This document shows, one piece after another, positions 16,170-25,615 of a DNA stretch of 64,000 nucleotides. The DNA lies in NCBI RefSeq assembly GCF_009711715.1, contig NZ_VENF01000003.1, forward strand, positions 124,001-188,000, written 5' to 3'. A model generated the notes under the pieces. That model was given only the letters and a program-made list of their open reading frames with translations. It was not told the origin of the DNA and made no database searches. The stretch's first letter is position 1. Each line of letters starts with the position of its first letter. The position numbers and the translations under genes are program-made. This stretch comes from Methylophaga sp. Lineage in GTDB: Bacteria; Pseudomonadota; Gammaproteobacteria; Nitrosococcales; Methylophagaceae.

Positions 16170-17624
16170 ATGAAATTACCTTTCAGTGTCAACAACCTGA
16201 GACTGGTCCTTTTGCTTCAGGTCGCATTACCCGTACTCATGTTGCTTGCGGTCGTACTCATGATCAGCCTGTCAGTGGTCGGTGAATTCGTTGAAGAACG
16301 AATGCAGCGGGATTTGCGTCTCGTCACCAGAACCATCCACCTGCCTGTATCGCAAGCAGTCCAACGACGGGATCTGGCTCAGTTGCAGAACAGTATGACC
16401 TCGGTATTTTCCCAGGCAGAAGTCTATGGTGCCTACCTTTTCAATGCCGATGGTGAAAGACTGGTCAGTTTCGGCAAGGTCAATCCCACTCGACGCCAGG
16501 CGACTGAAGCGCTCAGGAAAGTTGATAACGGAGAATTTGCCCAGTACGAGCAGATCCGGGGACGGCCTGTATATTCTTTTTTTATGCCCATCTTTGATCA
16601 GTTGGGGCAACCTGACGGTTTTCTTCAGGTCACCCGGCGCCGCAGTGACATTGATGATGAACTGACCTCTCTCAGACGCAAGACCTGGGGTGGATTCATA
16701 CTCGTTTCCATCGTCATTCTCGGCATAATCATTTTTGCCCATCAGCGGGCTATCGGTACACCACTCAGCCATTTGCTGAGCTCAATGAGAAAAGTCAGTG
16801 CCGGTAATCATAAGCATCGGACGACACCTCAGGGGCCACAGGAACTGAAACAGCTGGCCAGTGGGTTAAACGGTATGCTTGATGCCATCGAAGCGGCTGA
16901 AAAAAGAGAGGCATCACAGCGTCATGCTCGTGAAAAAATGGCAGAAAGATTACGCCATTCTGAAACTATGGCCGCCCTGGGACAGCTCTCTGCGGGTGTG
17001 GCACATGAATTGGGGGCACCATTGACCGTCGTTGACGGCCGTGCCAACCGCCTGCTTCGCAACAACACCGACCCTGAAATGAAACGTGAACTCACCACTA
17101 TTCGGGAACAAGTGCAGCGGATGACTTCCATTGTCGAACAGTTGCTGAGTTTCGGACGCAGCTCTCGTACCAACAAGCAAGCATTGCAGATCAGCAAAGT
17201 AATTGAACAAGCCAGGACGGTGCTGGCAGAAGAAGGAAGAAATATCACTATTTCAGCTGGAAGCGAGGTGACATTAACGGCCGACCCTTTAAGCATTGAG
17301 CAGGGACTGGTTAACCTGATGCGCAATGCCTGCCAGGCCTGCCCTGAAGGTGAAGTCATCGTCAGCTGGGAAGTCGACACGGACAATCTGTATGTCCTGA
17401 TTGACGATGCCGGCCCCGGTATTCCCGCATCCCAGTCCACAGAAGTATTCAAACCCTTTGTCAGCAGTAAACAGCCCGGTGAAGGCAGCGGCCTCGGTCT
17501 GGCGATAGTGAAAAGGATCATGCGTGAACACGATGGCGATATAACGCTCAGTCAAAGCCCGCTCGGCGGTGCCCGTTTCAAACTGCGTTTCCCGCTTCAT
17601 TCTGACGGTGAAGCGCAATCATGA
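16170..17624 (+). CDS. Membrane sensor histidine kinase
   Basis: This 484-residue kinase has one membrane helix at about 10-33, a periplasmic sensor region (about 34-165), a second helix at about 170-190, a HAMP domain, and the kinase core. H279 in the H-box AGVAHELGAPL is the phospho-acceptor. The ATP-binding domain shows the N-box NLMRNACQ, G1 DDAGPGIP and G2 GEGSGLGLAIVKR. The sensor is not a family I can name. No good ribosome site precedes the ATG. The response-regulator gene begins four bases before its stop (ATGA overlap). The layout resembles ZraS/AtoS kinases that pair with NtrC-type regulators. Confidence 0.92.
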   Translation: MKLPFSVNNLRLVLLLQVALPVLMLLAVVLMISLSVVGEFVEERMQRDLRLVTRTIHLPVSQAVQRRDLAQLQNSMTSVFSQAEVYGAYLFNADGERLVSFGKVNPTRRQATEALRKVDNGEFAQYEQIRGRPVYSFFMPIFDQLGQPDGFLQVTRRRSDIDDELTSLRRKTWGGFILVSIVILGIIIFAHQRAIGTPLSHLLSSMRKVSAGNHKHRTTPQGPQELKQLASGLNGMLDAIEAAEKREASQRHAREKMAERLRHSETMAALGQLSAGVAHELGAPLTVVDGRANRLLRNNTDPEMKRELTTIREQVQRMTSIVEQLLSFGRSSRTNKQALQISKVIEQARTVLAEEGRNITISAGSEVTLTADPLSIEQGLVNLMRNACQACPEGEVIVSWEVDTDNLYVLIDDAGPGIPASQSTEVFKPFVSSKQPGEGSGLGLAIVKRIMREHDGDITLSQSPLGGARFKLRFPLHSDGEAQS

Positions 17625-19024
17625 TGCACGAGAACAACAAACAGCTTTTAGTAGTTGAAGATGATCATGCGCTCGCCGATCTCATCAGCGAGGAACTGGA
17701 AACCGAAGGCTGGACTGTCAGCGTCGTTCACGAACTGCAGGCCGCTTTTGAAAAACTTTCCGGCATGCTGCCGGCGATTATCGTCACTGATCTCAGATTG
17801 CCTGATGGTGATGGTATGTCACTGGTTGAGACTGTCATGCAAATGCCCGGCGTCGATGAACGTCCCGGCCTTATCGTGATCACCGCCTTCGGCAGTGTAA
17901 AACAAGCGGTTGCCGCCTTACATGCGGGCGCAGACGACTTTTTGACCAAACCACTGGATATGGAACATTTCCTGTTAACTGTCGAACGGGTTATGGAAGC
18001 CCGGCAAATCAAGGTGGAACTGAAACAGTTCCGCCAGCTCGGCAAACAGCAGCAGTTCTATGGCATGTTCGGACAAAGTGAGTCGATGCGTCACCTGTTT
18101 GAGCAAATCAAGGTCATTGCCAAGGCGCAGGGCCCGGTATTGATCCATGGCGAGAGCGGCACCGGCAAAGAACTGGTTGCCAAAGCCCTGCATGGTGAAA
18201 GTGAGCGTGCGGACGGTCCCTTTCTTGCCGTTAACTGTGCCGGTATTCCTTCCGATTTATTAGAAAGCGAGTTTTTCGGTCATGCCGCCGGTGCCTTTAC
18301 CGGCGCAAGCAAAAAGCGCAAAGGTCTGATGCAACAGGCCCATGGCGGCAGCCTGCTACTGGATGAAATCGGTGAAATGCCTCTATCTTTGCAGGCCAAG
18401 TTGTTACGGGCGCTGGAAGATGGCTCGATTCGGCCTGTGGGTCAGGACACCGAAGAAAAAGTCGATGTCCGTATCATCGCGGCGACACATCGGGATCTTA
18501 AACAGAAAGTAGAAGATGGCAGCTTTCGTGAGGATTTATATTACCGGCTTGAGGCTTTCGGGCTGTCGATTCCCGCCCTGCGTGAACGCGAAGAGGATCA
18601 GGAATTGCTGGCACAGCTTTTCCTTCGCCAGATCGCTATCGAACGCGGAAGAAGTATCAAAGGCTTCGACGACAAAGCACTGGCATTAATCCGTGATTAT
18701 GATTTCCCCGGTAATGTGCGTGAATTGCACAATGTTGTCGAGCGTGCGGTCGCGTTTTGTAATGAAGAATGGATAAGGGCACCACACCTGCCCGCCAGGT
18801 TGACCAGTGTCAGCAATCCGGACATTAGTGCCGCCAGTCAATCCGCCGCCATGCCCCATGAAGAGCAGGCACTGCTGAAAGGACCAGTCATGCCCAGCCT
18901 GCCGGAACTGCAACGCCGTTATGTCAGAATGGTGCTCGACACCGTGGATGGCAACAAACGCCGTGCTGCAGCCATTCTGGGCATTGGCCGTAAAACGCTC
19001 TACCGCTGGCTGGAAGAAGAGTGA
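17621..19024 (+). CDS. Sigma-54-dependent response regulator (NtrC family)
   Basis: This 467-residue activator has a receiver domain (about 8-120) with the phospho-acceptor D57 in VTDLRLP. The AAA+ domain (about 150-385) has Walker A GESGTGKE at 177-184 and the GAFTGA loop at 224-229 that contacts sigma-54. The C-terminal Fis-type helix-turn-helix is about residues 425-465. It is translationally coupled to the upstream kinase. Its obvious target is the sigma-54 promoter of the divergent DUF4168 gene, with the palindrome at 16132-16149 as a candidate binding site; that regulatory link is inferred. Confidence 0.94.
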   Translation: MMHENNKQLLVVEDDHALADLISEELETEGWTVSVVHELQAAFEKLSGMLPAIIVTDLRLPDGDGMSLVETVMQMPGVDERPGLIVITAFGSVKQAVAALHAGADDFLTKPLDMEHFLLTVERVMEARQIKVELKQFRQLGKQQQFYGMFGQSESMRHLFEQIKVIAKAQGPVLIHGESGTGKELVAKALHGESERADGPFLAVNCAGIPSDLLESEFFGHAAGAFTGASKKRKGLMQQAHGGSLLLDEIGEMPLSLQAKLLRALEDGSIRPVGQDTEEKVDVRIIAATHRDLKQKVEDGSFREDLYYRLEAFGLSIPALREREEDQELLAQLFLRQIAIERGRSIKGFDDKALALIRDYDFPGNVRELHNVVERAVAFCNEEWIRAPHLPARLTSVSNPDISAASQSAAMPHEEQALLKGPVMPSLPELQRRYVRMVLDTVDGNKRRAAAILGIGRKTLYRWLEEE

Positions 19025-19093
19025 TAGACGAGCTTCACCGTTCTGAGGAAGCCCGTTCACACTGAGCCCAAGTTTTCTGGCTTGAGCTCAATA

Positions 19094-19123
19094 TTGATGA
19101 CGGCGATTACTCACCGTCATCAA
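19094..19123. terminator. Hairpin at the 3' end of the MscS gene
   Basis: TTGATGACGG (19094-19103) and CCGTCATCAA (19114-19123) are perfect inverted repeats that include the last codons of the MscS gene. There is no T-run on either side, so a terminator role is uncertain, although it sits between two converging genes. Confidence 0.3.
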
Positions 19124-21491
19124 AGTCACCTTTTTCTGTCGGGTTGTACTCGGCAGACTTGCTTGAACGTTCACCCGGCGCTTTCTTACCGGATTGAACT
19201 TCCGCATCCGCGGGCGCTGCATTTGCCCCTTCGTTAATCATTTTCACGTCATTGAGCATCTTCAACGGCATCGCCGGCGCATTGCCCTGCTTGTCTTCAC
19301 CGAAATAGAGCGTGAGATGCGGGAATGGAATCTCGATACCCGCCGCATCCAGATGGCGTTTAACAAGACGATTATATTCACGTCCGATAGCCCATTGATT
19401 GCCTGGCAGGGTCTTGATGCGAACCCGGATATTAACCGAACTGTCGGCGAGTGCGGTGACACCATGCACTTCCAGCTCATCAGAAAGAATACTGGCACGA
19501 AGCTCATCATTTGCCAGTAATTCTTCAAAGGCTTCACGCAGTTTAATCACCACTTCGTCGGTATCTTCGCGGTAAGCCACGCCATATTCACCCACATGAT
19601 AGGCAAACTCGCGCATGTAGTTGGATACGGTATCAACAGAAGAGAATGGAATCACATGATACGTGCCTGACAGATCACGCAGGCCCAGTGAGCGGATAGT
19701 CAGCTTCTCGGCGGTACCGGTCAGGCCACCGACCGTGACAATATCACCGGCGTTAATGGCATTCTCCATCTGGATAAACACACCGGTAATCACATCCTGC
19801 ACCAGTTTCTGGGCACCAAAACCGATGGCCAGGCCTAAGACACCCGCACCAGCCAGCAACGGCCCGATATCAATACCGATCTCTGACAGCACAATCATCA
19901 GGGTCATAATAATAATGACGATAGCCGTGGCGTTACGGAAAATGGTCAGCAGGGTTTTTTCACGGGCACTCGGCTCACCGCCGCCCTGCTCGGGATCCAG
20001 ACGATGTTCAATCCAGCTTGCCAGCGTCATCCAGAACAGCGAGGCAAAAGCCAGAATAAACAGCACGGAAATAATGGTAGACAGGAACTGTGTACCCGCA
20101 GAGGAAGCCAGCCAGACCGGCAGATTCACCACGCCCCAGGCATCAAGTACGGCACTGATGACCATCACCAGCACTATGCCTTTGAGCACTTTGCTGAACA
20201 TCGGCACAAACTGGTTAAGTCGCTGCTCAAACGTTGACAGGCGCAGGCTGATGGCGGCCGGCACTTTGACACCGTTATCGAGCAGCATCTGAATCAGGGC
20301 AATAACCGCCATACCGATAAAGATAGCCAGCGCGGTTTGCAGTGTGGCCATCAGCAAGCCGGGTAGCGCCGTATCCGGCTCGATCAACAGCGATGCGCCC
20401 ATCACCAGGAAGTAGGCAAAAGCCAGCCAGTGCCAGCATTTAGCCAGCACACCCAGAGTAACCTGAGTCATAGAGAAGTTGGCTTTGCGAGCCAACGCAT
20501 TGAGCCCATCTTTGACCTTCTGTCGGTTCCTGGCAACCACAGTGAAGGCATAGCTGACCGCAATCATTACGATCACCAGATTGGTCAGATTGCCCAGGCT
20601 TTCCGACAACTGGTTGCTGACCAGTGGCACAACAAACAGCACACCGTAACCCACCAGACTTACCAGGCTGGATAAAAACAGGCTCCAGTACCGCGCAGTT
20701 TCAGCGCGCATCGGGAGTAAACGCAAAGCATCATCCCGACCAGCAAAGATGGCCCTGAGCAGAACCTTGAACAGCTCTACAGCAAGGAAAACATTCAGGA
20801 ACAGGCTCTGGCTCACGCTGACTTCACCCATTTCACCGACAAACAGCAGCGCCACGGCATAACCAGCCAACCACGCCAGAATCACCACGACAACATCAGT
20901 GACCACACTGATCAGCACGGCAGTCGCCTTAACAACGATCGGATGAATACCATCTGCCCCCGCAGCCATATCGTCGGCCCGGCGAAACAATAGCCTCGCA
21001 ATCGGTCGTAACAACCAGAAAGCCACAATGGTTGCGGCAATGACCAGGCTGAGTTTCACCAACAGGGTGAAAAAGTCCTTGATACTCTTACTCTCGCCGC
21101 TGACCAGTTCAGTCAATGCCGACCAGCTACCGGTCAAGGTACCGACAATGACCTGCACTGCGGACTGCGTTTTTTTAGCCACGTCGGTGGCGGCGTCTTC
21201 CTCGTTTTCCGCTTTGCCATCCTGCTGCTGAGCATTGTCTTGTGATTGTTCAGACTGTGCCTGCTGACCCTGATCAGACATCGACCTGAGCTCATCAATC
21301 AATTTTTCGCGACTGACCGGATCTGACAGCACATCGGCCAATGCCTGATATTTATCAACGGAACCTTCGCTTGCACTCTGTTCTGCTGCAAGCTGTGCCG
21401 CCCCAGCCTGAACTGGTCCGGAAGCCAACATCAGCCCTGTCAGAAACAGCAGACTGAGTGTGCTTAAAAAGCCTGGAATTGAATAGCGCAA
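19107..21491 (-). CDS. Large MscS-family mechanosensitive channel
   Basis: This 794-residue inner-membrane channel releases solutes under hypo-osmotic stress. It has a signal peptide (about residues 1-29), a periplasmic stretch rich in Gln and Glu (about 70-105), about ten membrane helices and a C-terminal MscS core. The pore-lining helix reads LAGAGVLGLAIGFGAQKLVQ, followed by a beta domain with ENAINAGDIVTVGG. The length and Gln-rich N-terminus resemble E. coli YbiO. The start is a TTG at 21491, supported by GGGAG seven bases upstream with no nearby ATG. The last residues form an acidic tail. It stands alone in its transcription unit. Confidence 0.9.
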   Translation of the reverse strand: MRYSIPGFLSTLSLLFLTGLMLASGPVQAGAAQLAAEQSASEGSVDKYQALADVLSDPVSREKLIDELRSMSDQGQQAQSEQSQDNAQQQDGKAENEEDAATDVAKKTQSAVQVIVGTLTGSWSALTELVSGESKSIKDFFTLLVKLSLVIAATIVAFWLLRPIARLLFRRADDMAAGADGIHPIVVKATAVLISVVTDVVVVILAWLAGYAVALLFVGEMGEVSVSQSLFLNVFLAVELFKVLLRAIFAGRDDALRLLPMRAETARYWSLFLSSLVSLVGYGVLFVVPLVSNQLSESLGNLTNLVIVMIAVSYAFTVVARNRQKVKDGLNALARKANFSMTQVTLGVLAKCWHWLAFAYFLVMGASLLIEPDTALPGLLMATLQTALAIFIGMAVIALIQMLLDNGVKVPAAISLRLSTFEQRLNQFVPMFSKVLKGIVLVMVISAVLDAWGVVNLPVWLASSAGTQFLSTIISVLFILAFASLFWMTLASWIEHRLDPEQGGGEPSAREKTLLTIFRNATAIVIIIMTLMIVLSEIGIDIGPLLAGAGVLGLAIGFGAQKLVQDVITGVFIQMENAINAGDIVTVGGLTGTAEKLTIRSLGLRDLSGTYHVIPFSSVDTVSNYMREFAYHVGEYGVAYREDTDEVVIKLREAFEELLANDELRASILSDELEVHGVTALADSSVNIRVRIKTLPGNQWAIGREYNRLVKRHLDAAGIEIPFPHLTLYFGEDKQGNAPAMPLKMLNDVKMINEGANAAPADAEVQSGKKAPGERSSKSAEYNPTEKGDFDDGE

Positions 21492-21650
21492 GATGAACTC
21501 CCTGTTTGATTTTATTTAGGATTGCGTGAGACAAAATTGCTCACAACCTTACCAAGACAACTTTGTTAACTCAAATCGTGACGTGCATAACTCGATTTTG
21601 AAAAGCTGACTGTTTAAGATGGCCTGAGTTCATTTAGAAATCATGACGCC

Positions 21651-22325
21651 ATGGATGAAAACACAATACAGAACCGCCTAGCGACCTTGTTCCAGATTAT
21701 CCTGGTAGCCGGTGTTGTCGGTGCACTCTGGGATCAGGCCTGGTTCGATGCATTCATCATCAGTGGCATTTTCTTGATTACGCTGTTGCCCACGGTCTTT
21801 GCCAGAAAATTCGATGTTGTCATCCCGGCCGAGTTTCAACTGGTGACGATTATCTTTGTGTTTGCTTCGCTGTTTCTTGGTGAAGTGCATGGTTACTACT
21901 TCAAAATCTGGTGGTGGGATATCGCGCTTCACACTGTTTCCGGTTTTCTGCTTGGCATTGTGGGCTTCCTGCTGGTCTATGTGATGAACGAAACCGAGCG
22001 CGTCAGCCTCTATATGAAACCCGGTTTTATTGCCTTTTTTGCATTTTTATTCGCCCTCGGTGTCGGCGTTTTCTGGGAATTTTTCGAATACATCGCTGAT
22101 AAAATATTCGACTTCACGATGCAGAAACCGGCCTTTGGTGACAGCACCGGCCTCACTGATACAATAACCGATTTGATGGTGGATGCCCTCGGTGCCATGG
22201 TGATCAGCCTGCTCGGCTATCGTTATCTCAAAAGCCATCCCACACAGGGCCTGATGCAACGCTGGATCAGGAAATTCATCAAAAACAACCCCCGCTTGTT
22301 CAAAAAAACACATCAACGCGGTTAA
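21651..22325 (+). CDS. Integral membrane protein, DUF2238/YjdF-like
   Basis: This 224-residue protein has about six membrane segments. Motifs near the end, GVFWEFFEYIADKIF and DTITDLMVDALGA, resemble the DUF2238 family represented by E. coli YjdF; function unknown. Aspartates and glutamates within the membrane segments could bind a cation. No strong ribosome site precedes the ATG. The next gene, an MFS transporter, begins 11 bases after the stop, so they are likely co-transcribed. Confidence 0.65.
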   Translation: MDENTIQNRLATLFQIILVAGVVGALWDQAWFDAFIISGIFLITLLPTVFARKFDVVIPAEFQLVTIIFVFASLFLGEVHGYYFKIWWWDIALHTVSGFLLGIVGFLLVYVMNETERVSLYMKPGFIAFFAFLFALGVGVFWEFFEYIADKIFDFTMQKPAFGDSTGLTDTITDLMVDALGAMVISLLGYRYLKSHPTQGLMQRWIRKFIKNNPRLFKKTHQRG

Positions 22326-22336
22326 CGGAAAATTTC

Positions 22337-23554
22337 ATGGATTCAGATATTCGTCTTGGCTACGCTGGCCTGCTACGCCGGCATTTCGGTTTAATTGCTG
22401 CAGCCTGGCTGGCGGTCTTTACCGGCAACCTGGGCCAGAGCTTTTTTATTGGACTGTTTCAGTCGGATATCAGTCAGCACCTGAGCATCACGGCCGGTGA
22501 ATTCGGCAGCATCTATGCTGCCATTACCATGACCAGCGGTTTTCTGGTTATGCACTTCGGCCCCAAAATCGATTGGATTGCCCCCAGACGCTATGCCCTG
22601 ATAGTCCTGTCTGCGCTGATAACAGGCGTATTGATGCTGACCCTGTCACCGTGGTGGGGGCTCGCTATTTTCGGACTGGGTCTGCAACGTCTCTGTGGTC
22701 AGGGTCTGATGACCCATCTGGGTAGTACCCTGGCCGGCCGTGAATTTACTTTGAACCGGGGTAGGGCCCTGGGTCTTGTCAGCCTCGGCATGCCCTCCGG
22801 TGAAATCATTCTGCCACCGGTGATTGCCCTGCTTGTCTCCTGGCTGACTTGGCAGCAAATCTGGTGGAGTATTGCTGCCGTTTTACTGGTGATGTGGATT
22901 TTCCTTATCCTGTTCGTTGACTGGCCTGAAGCACCGAGAAAGAAAAAGAGCAAAAATGAACCGCAGGAAAAAGGCCCTTCGCCCATGCGTGAACGCCGCT
23001 TCTGGATGCTGATCCCGATGCTGATGGTATTGCCCATCACCCTAACCGGCATCTTTATCTACCAGGCGCAAATGACCGAAGATTTGGGGGCCACGGCCAC
23101 CACCTATGCCCTCGCCCTGACCGGCCTCGGTATTTCCCGTTTCCCCGGCGCTTTATTAGGCGGCCGCTGGATTGATGAACTCGGTGTGACCACACTCGCC
23201 AAACTCTATCTGGTGCCTTTCGCCATCGCGCTGCTGGCGGCAGCGTTGATTGGCGGCAATATCGCCATCTGGATCATTATGCTCGGTGCCGGTACCGCAC
23301 TGGGCATGTCCTCCCCCATCGGCGACAGCCTGCTGGTCAGGCTCTGGGGCCGGGAACACTTAGGTCAGGTTCGCTCTCTCAAATCCGCGTTTCTGGTGTT
23401 TTCCACCGGTCTCGCACCAGCCTTCCTCGGTTTTATGATCGATGCCGGTGTCCAGTTCCAGTCTATATTGCTCGGTATGCTGGTGTTTCTGGTGATCACC
23501 TGGATTATGGCGCAGGGTCCGATTCGTGAGGCACATCAGCAAGCGACGGAATGA
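22337..23554 (+). CDS. MFS transporter
   Basis: This 405-residue protein has the 12-helix major facilitator layout, with a cytoplasmic loop in the middle rich in Lys, Arg and Glu (about residues 197-220). FFIGLFQSDI near residue 35 and the GxxxxRFPGALLGGRWIDELG-like loop at about 260-275 fit MFS loop patterns. The substrate cannot be told. It follows a DUF2238-like gene by 11 bases, and a lipoprotein gene begins 37 bases downstream, so the three may form an operon. Confidence 0.85.
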   Translation: MDSDIRLGYAGLLRRHFGLIAAAWLAVFTGNLGQSFFIGLFQSDISQHLSITAGEFGSIYAAITMTSGFLVMHFGPKIDWIAPRRYALIVLSALITGVLMLTLSPWWGLAIFGLGLQRLCGQGLMTHLGSTLAGREFTLNRGRALGLVSLGMPSGEIILPPVIALLVSWLTWQQIWWSIAAVLLVMWIFLILFVDWPEAPRKKKSKNEPQEKGPSPMRERRFWMLIPMLMVLPITLTGIFIYQAQMTEDLGATATTYALALTGLGISRFPGALLGGRWIDELGVTTLAKLYLVPFAIALLAAALIGGNIAIWIIMLGAGTALGMSSPIGDSLLVRLWGREHLGQVRSLKSAFLVFSTGLAPAFLGFMIDAGVQFQSILLGMLVFLVITWIMAQGPIREAHQQATE

Positions 23555-23591
23555 TCAGATTCAAACAAACAAGCTGAAAAGATCAACTTAA

Positions 23592-24536
23592 ATGAAATAT
23601 CTATCTACGCTTAAAACCGTTTTTCTCGCTTTCGCTTTGACTCAGGTGATGGCCTGCACCTCCACCACGATCCTGCCCGCCCCATCACAATCAGAAGACA
23701 TCGCTATTCAGTTCACGGATGAAAGTCTCTCCGGATTTTTTGATTTGCCCGGCGGCGTGCATCGGGTGCCTGAGAGTCAGGTGATTATTTCGGGGCATCA
23801 GTCAAATAGCTGGGTTGGCTCGGTGCTCGGACCGATAGGTCTTTCTTTGCAAAGCGCCATTGATGCTGAAAATGCAGAATCCGCTATCAGCAATACTGAA
23901 GCGATGCTGCAGTTCAAGTTGACGGAGGCTGCCAATGCGATTGCTGATGAGTTAATCGCCCAACCCGAATTTGCCTATCACTATACGGACTACCAGACGC
24001 CACGCACGCCGGTATTGAACGTGAAAACAGCGGTGATTCTGACTTATCAGAATGAAACAGACGTTAAACCTTATGTCCTGCTGCAGGCTGCACTGAAAGA
24101 TGCGAGAGCCAATACCGATATCTGGTGGACTCGTTATATTGCCTCCTCTGGGCCAGCCAGACCGTTTTCAGGTGAAAACGGCTGGGCGGCCAATGACGGG
24201 CAGGCTTTTGAAGACAACATTGCTCAAAACCTGGAAAAAGCCATCAAACTGATGATGACGGATGTCGCCACACCCTACCCCCGTTATTCCAGTGAGGTCA
24301 TCACCGTTCAGGGCTTTTACCCTTATGTTCGCTATAAAATGCAGACCGTCGGCTACAAAATGGATGAAACCGACACCCATATCATTTATCAGCCTAAACT
24401 GGGCGATGCGATTGTGTTTTCCGGCGTGCATCTGATTGATAAATCCACGGTTGATATCCGTCCGACGCAGGAAGGTGATGCGGTTTATAAAATTCTTGAA
24501 GAAGAGGAAAACACAGAACAAAGTCAGACTGAGTGA
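23592..24536 (+). CDS. Putative lipoprotein of unknown function
   Basis: I do not recognise the family. The 314-residue precursor has a lipoprotein signal: a hydrophobic core, then QVMAC with C22 as the likely lipidated cysteine. Ser and Thr follow the cysteine, so outer-membrane sorting is plausible. The mature part is mixed alpha/beta with no visible catalytic motif and ends in an acidic tail (EEEENTEQSQTE). It stands 37 bases downstream of the MFS gene. The 260 bases that follow hold the promoter and leader of the cold-shock gene. Confidence 0.65.
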   Translation: MKYLSTLKTVFLAFALTQVMACTSTTILPAPSQSEDIAIQFTDESLSGFFDLPGGVHRVPESQVIISGHQSNSWVGSVLGPIGLSLQSAIDAENAESAISNTEAMLQFKLTEAANAIADELIAQPEFAYHYTDYQTPRTPVLNVKTAVILTYQNETDVKPYVLLQAALKDARANTDIWWTRYIASSGPARPFSGENGWAANDGQAFEDNIAQNLEKAIKLMMTDVATPYPRYSSEVITVQGFYPYVRYKMQTVGYKMDETDTHIIYQPKLGDAIVFSGVHLIDKSTVDIRPTQEGDAVYKILEEEENTEQSQTE

Positions 24537-24621
24537 CGCAGTGAAATCCTGTTCCGGCGAGACCTGCCGCCCTTTTTGAAGCCAGGCAAACGGCATAAGT
24601 AGGCTTTTACCTAAAAATGTA

Positions 24622-24650
24622 TTGACATTAGTTGAGATTGCGCGGATTAT
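24622..24650 (+). promoter_or_regulatory. Promoter of the cold-shock gene, with a long leader
   Basis: A perfect -35 TTGACA (24622-24627) is followed after 17 bases by GATTAT (24645-24650). Transcription from here would give an untranslated leader of about 140 bases before the cold-shock ATG. Such leaders in cspA-type genes fold into cold-responsive structures; no conserved cold box was recognised here. Confidence 0.5.
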
Positions 24651-24797
24651 GTACTCAGCAAGAAATTAAAACCTCATTTACATTCTCCACTTCGTTGCAT
24701 CTTTGTTGTTCTTCGTCCTGTAGTAATTTAAATCTCGGTCTGTTTCACGCTACACCTGCCCCTAGGGCAATTTTTAATTATCTACAGGATAAACATT

Positions 24798-25007
24798 ATG
24801 TCTAACACAGTTACTGGTACCGTTAAGTGGTTTAACGAAACGAAAGGTTTTGGTTTCATCGAACAAGCTTCAGGCCCGGATGTATTCGCACATTACAGTG
24901 CAATCACCAGCTCAGGTTTTAAAACCCTGGCTGAAGGTCAAAAAGTTGAATTCACAGTCACCACTGGTCCTAAAGGTCCACAGGCTGAAAATATCGTCGC
25001 TCTGTAA
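24798..25007 (+). CDS. CspA-family cold-shock protein
   Basis: This is a 69-residue single cold-shock domain, the normal length for CspA-type RNA chaperones that melt RNA secondary structure. The nucleic-acid-binding motifs are clear: [16 protein letters not shown] at 7-22 (RNP1) and DVFAHYSAI at about 29-37 (RNP2, with Ala and Tyr where E. coli CspA has Val and Phe). AGGA precedes the ATG. Upstream is a promoter with a long leader and downstream a strong terminator, so it is a single-gene unit. Confidence 0.95.
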   Translation: MSNTVTGTVKWFNETKGFGFIEQASGPDVFAHYSAITSSGFKTLAEGQKVEFTVTTGPKGPQAENIVAL

Positions 25008-25030
25008 TAAGCAGCGCTGATATCTGAAAG

Positions 25031-25058
25031 AAGGCAAGCGATGAGCTTGCCTTTTTTT
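25031..25058 (+). terminator. Rho-independent terminator of the cold-shock gene
   Basis: AAGGCAAGC (25031-25039) pairs with GCTTGCCTT (25045-25053), and the stem runs into a tract of eight T residues. Confidence 0.85.
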
Positions 25059-25135
25059 TGCCTTCAGTTTTATCACGCCAGCGATACCGCTTTAGGTCTT
25101 AGCTAAAACTCAAACAGCGGATGCCTGCTTAACGC

Positions 25136-25615
25136 TCAGGGCGAAGACGCCATCACGATATCGGACTTGGTGGAATCAATAATCGCCAGCAGTTCATTCG
25201 TCTCCTGCTCTGGCACCTGATGCCGTGCCAGCAAGTCTTTAAAAATCACCACCATTCTGGCCCACTCTCTTTCAGTGATATTCAGATGCGCATGGGCCGC
25301 TTTCATATTTCGTCCGTGGTACTCGCAAGGGCCGCCTGTAGCCTGACAAACCATCGCTGTCACCTGGTACTTGAGATACGGCTTGGGTACAGCCTGCCTG
25401 GCAGCATCTATCGCCGGGTTCTGGTTCAGTAAGGGATCGGGCACCAATTCATCCAGAAAGTCGCTGACGACCACCGTAATCGGCGCCAGCCCCCCCAGCC
25501 TGTCATAGAGTGAAGCCTGCTCTCCATCCACTGTTTCCGCGCGAAGCGTGGGTATCAGCATCATGCTCAGGACGAGTACGCTCAGCAATGCATTTTTAGT
25601 CTGGAATAGTTTCAT
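25136..25615 (-). CDS. Exported group 1 truncated haemoglobin-like protein
   Basis: This 159-residue protein has a signal peptide (about residues 1-26) and then a truncated-globin domain. The start of the domain is typical: SLYDRLGGLAPI. The proximal haem ligand is probably the second His in MKAAHAHLNI, and a distal-pocket phenylalanine or tyrosine lies in the B helix. Two extra cysteines, MVCQATGGPC, may form a disulfide in the periplasm. Truncated haemoglobins bind oxygen or nitric oxide; export is uncommon and points to a periplasmic sensing or detoxification role, which is inferred. It is monocistronic. Confidence 0.82.
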   Translation of the reverse strand: MKLFQTKNALLSVLVLSMMLIPTLRAETVDGEQASLYDRLGGLAPITVVVSDFLDELVPDPLLNQNPAIDAARQAVPKPYLKYQVTAMVCQATGGPCEYHGRNMKAAHAHLNITEREWARMVVIFKDLLARHQVPEQETNELLAIIDSTKSDIVMASSP

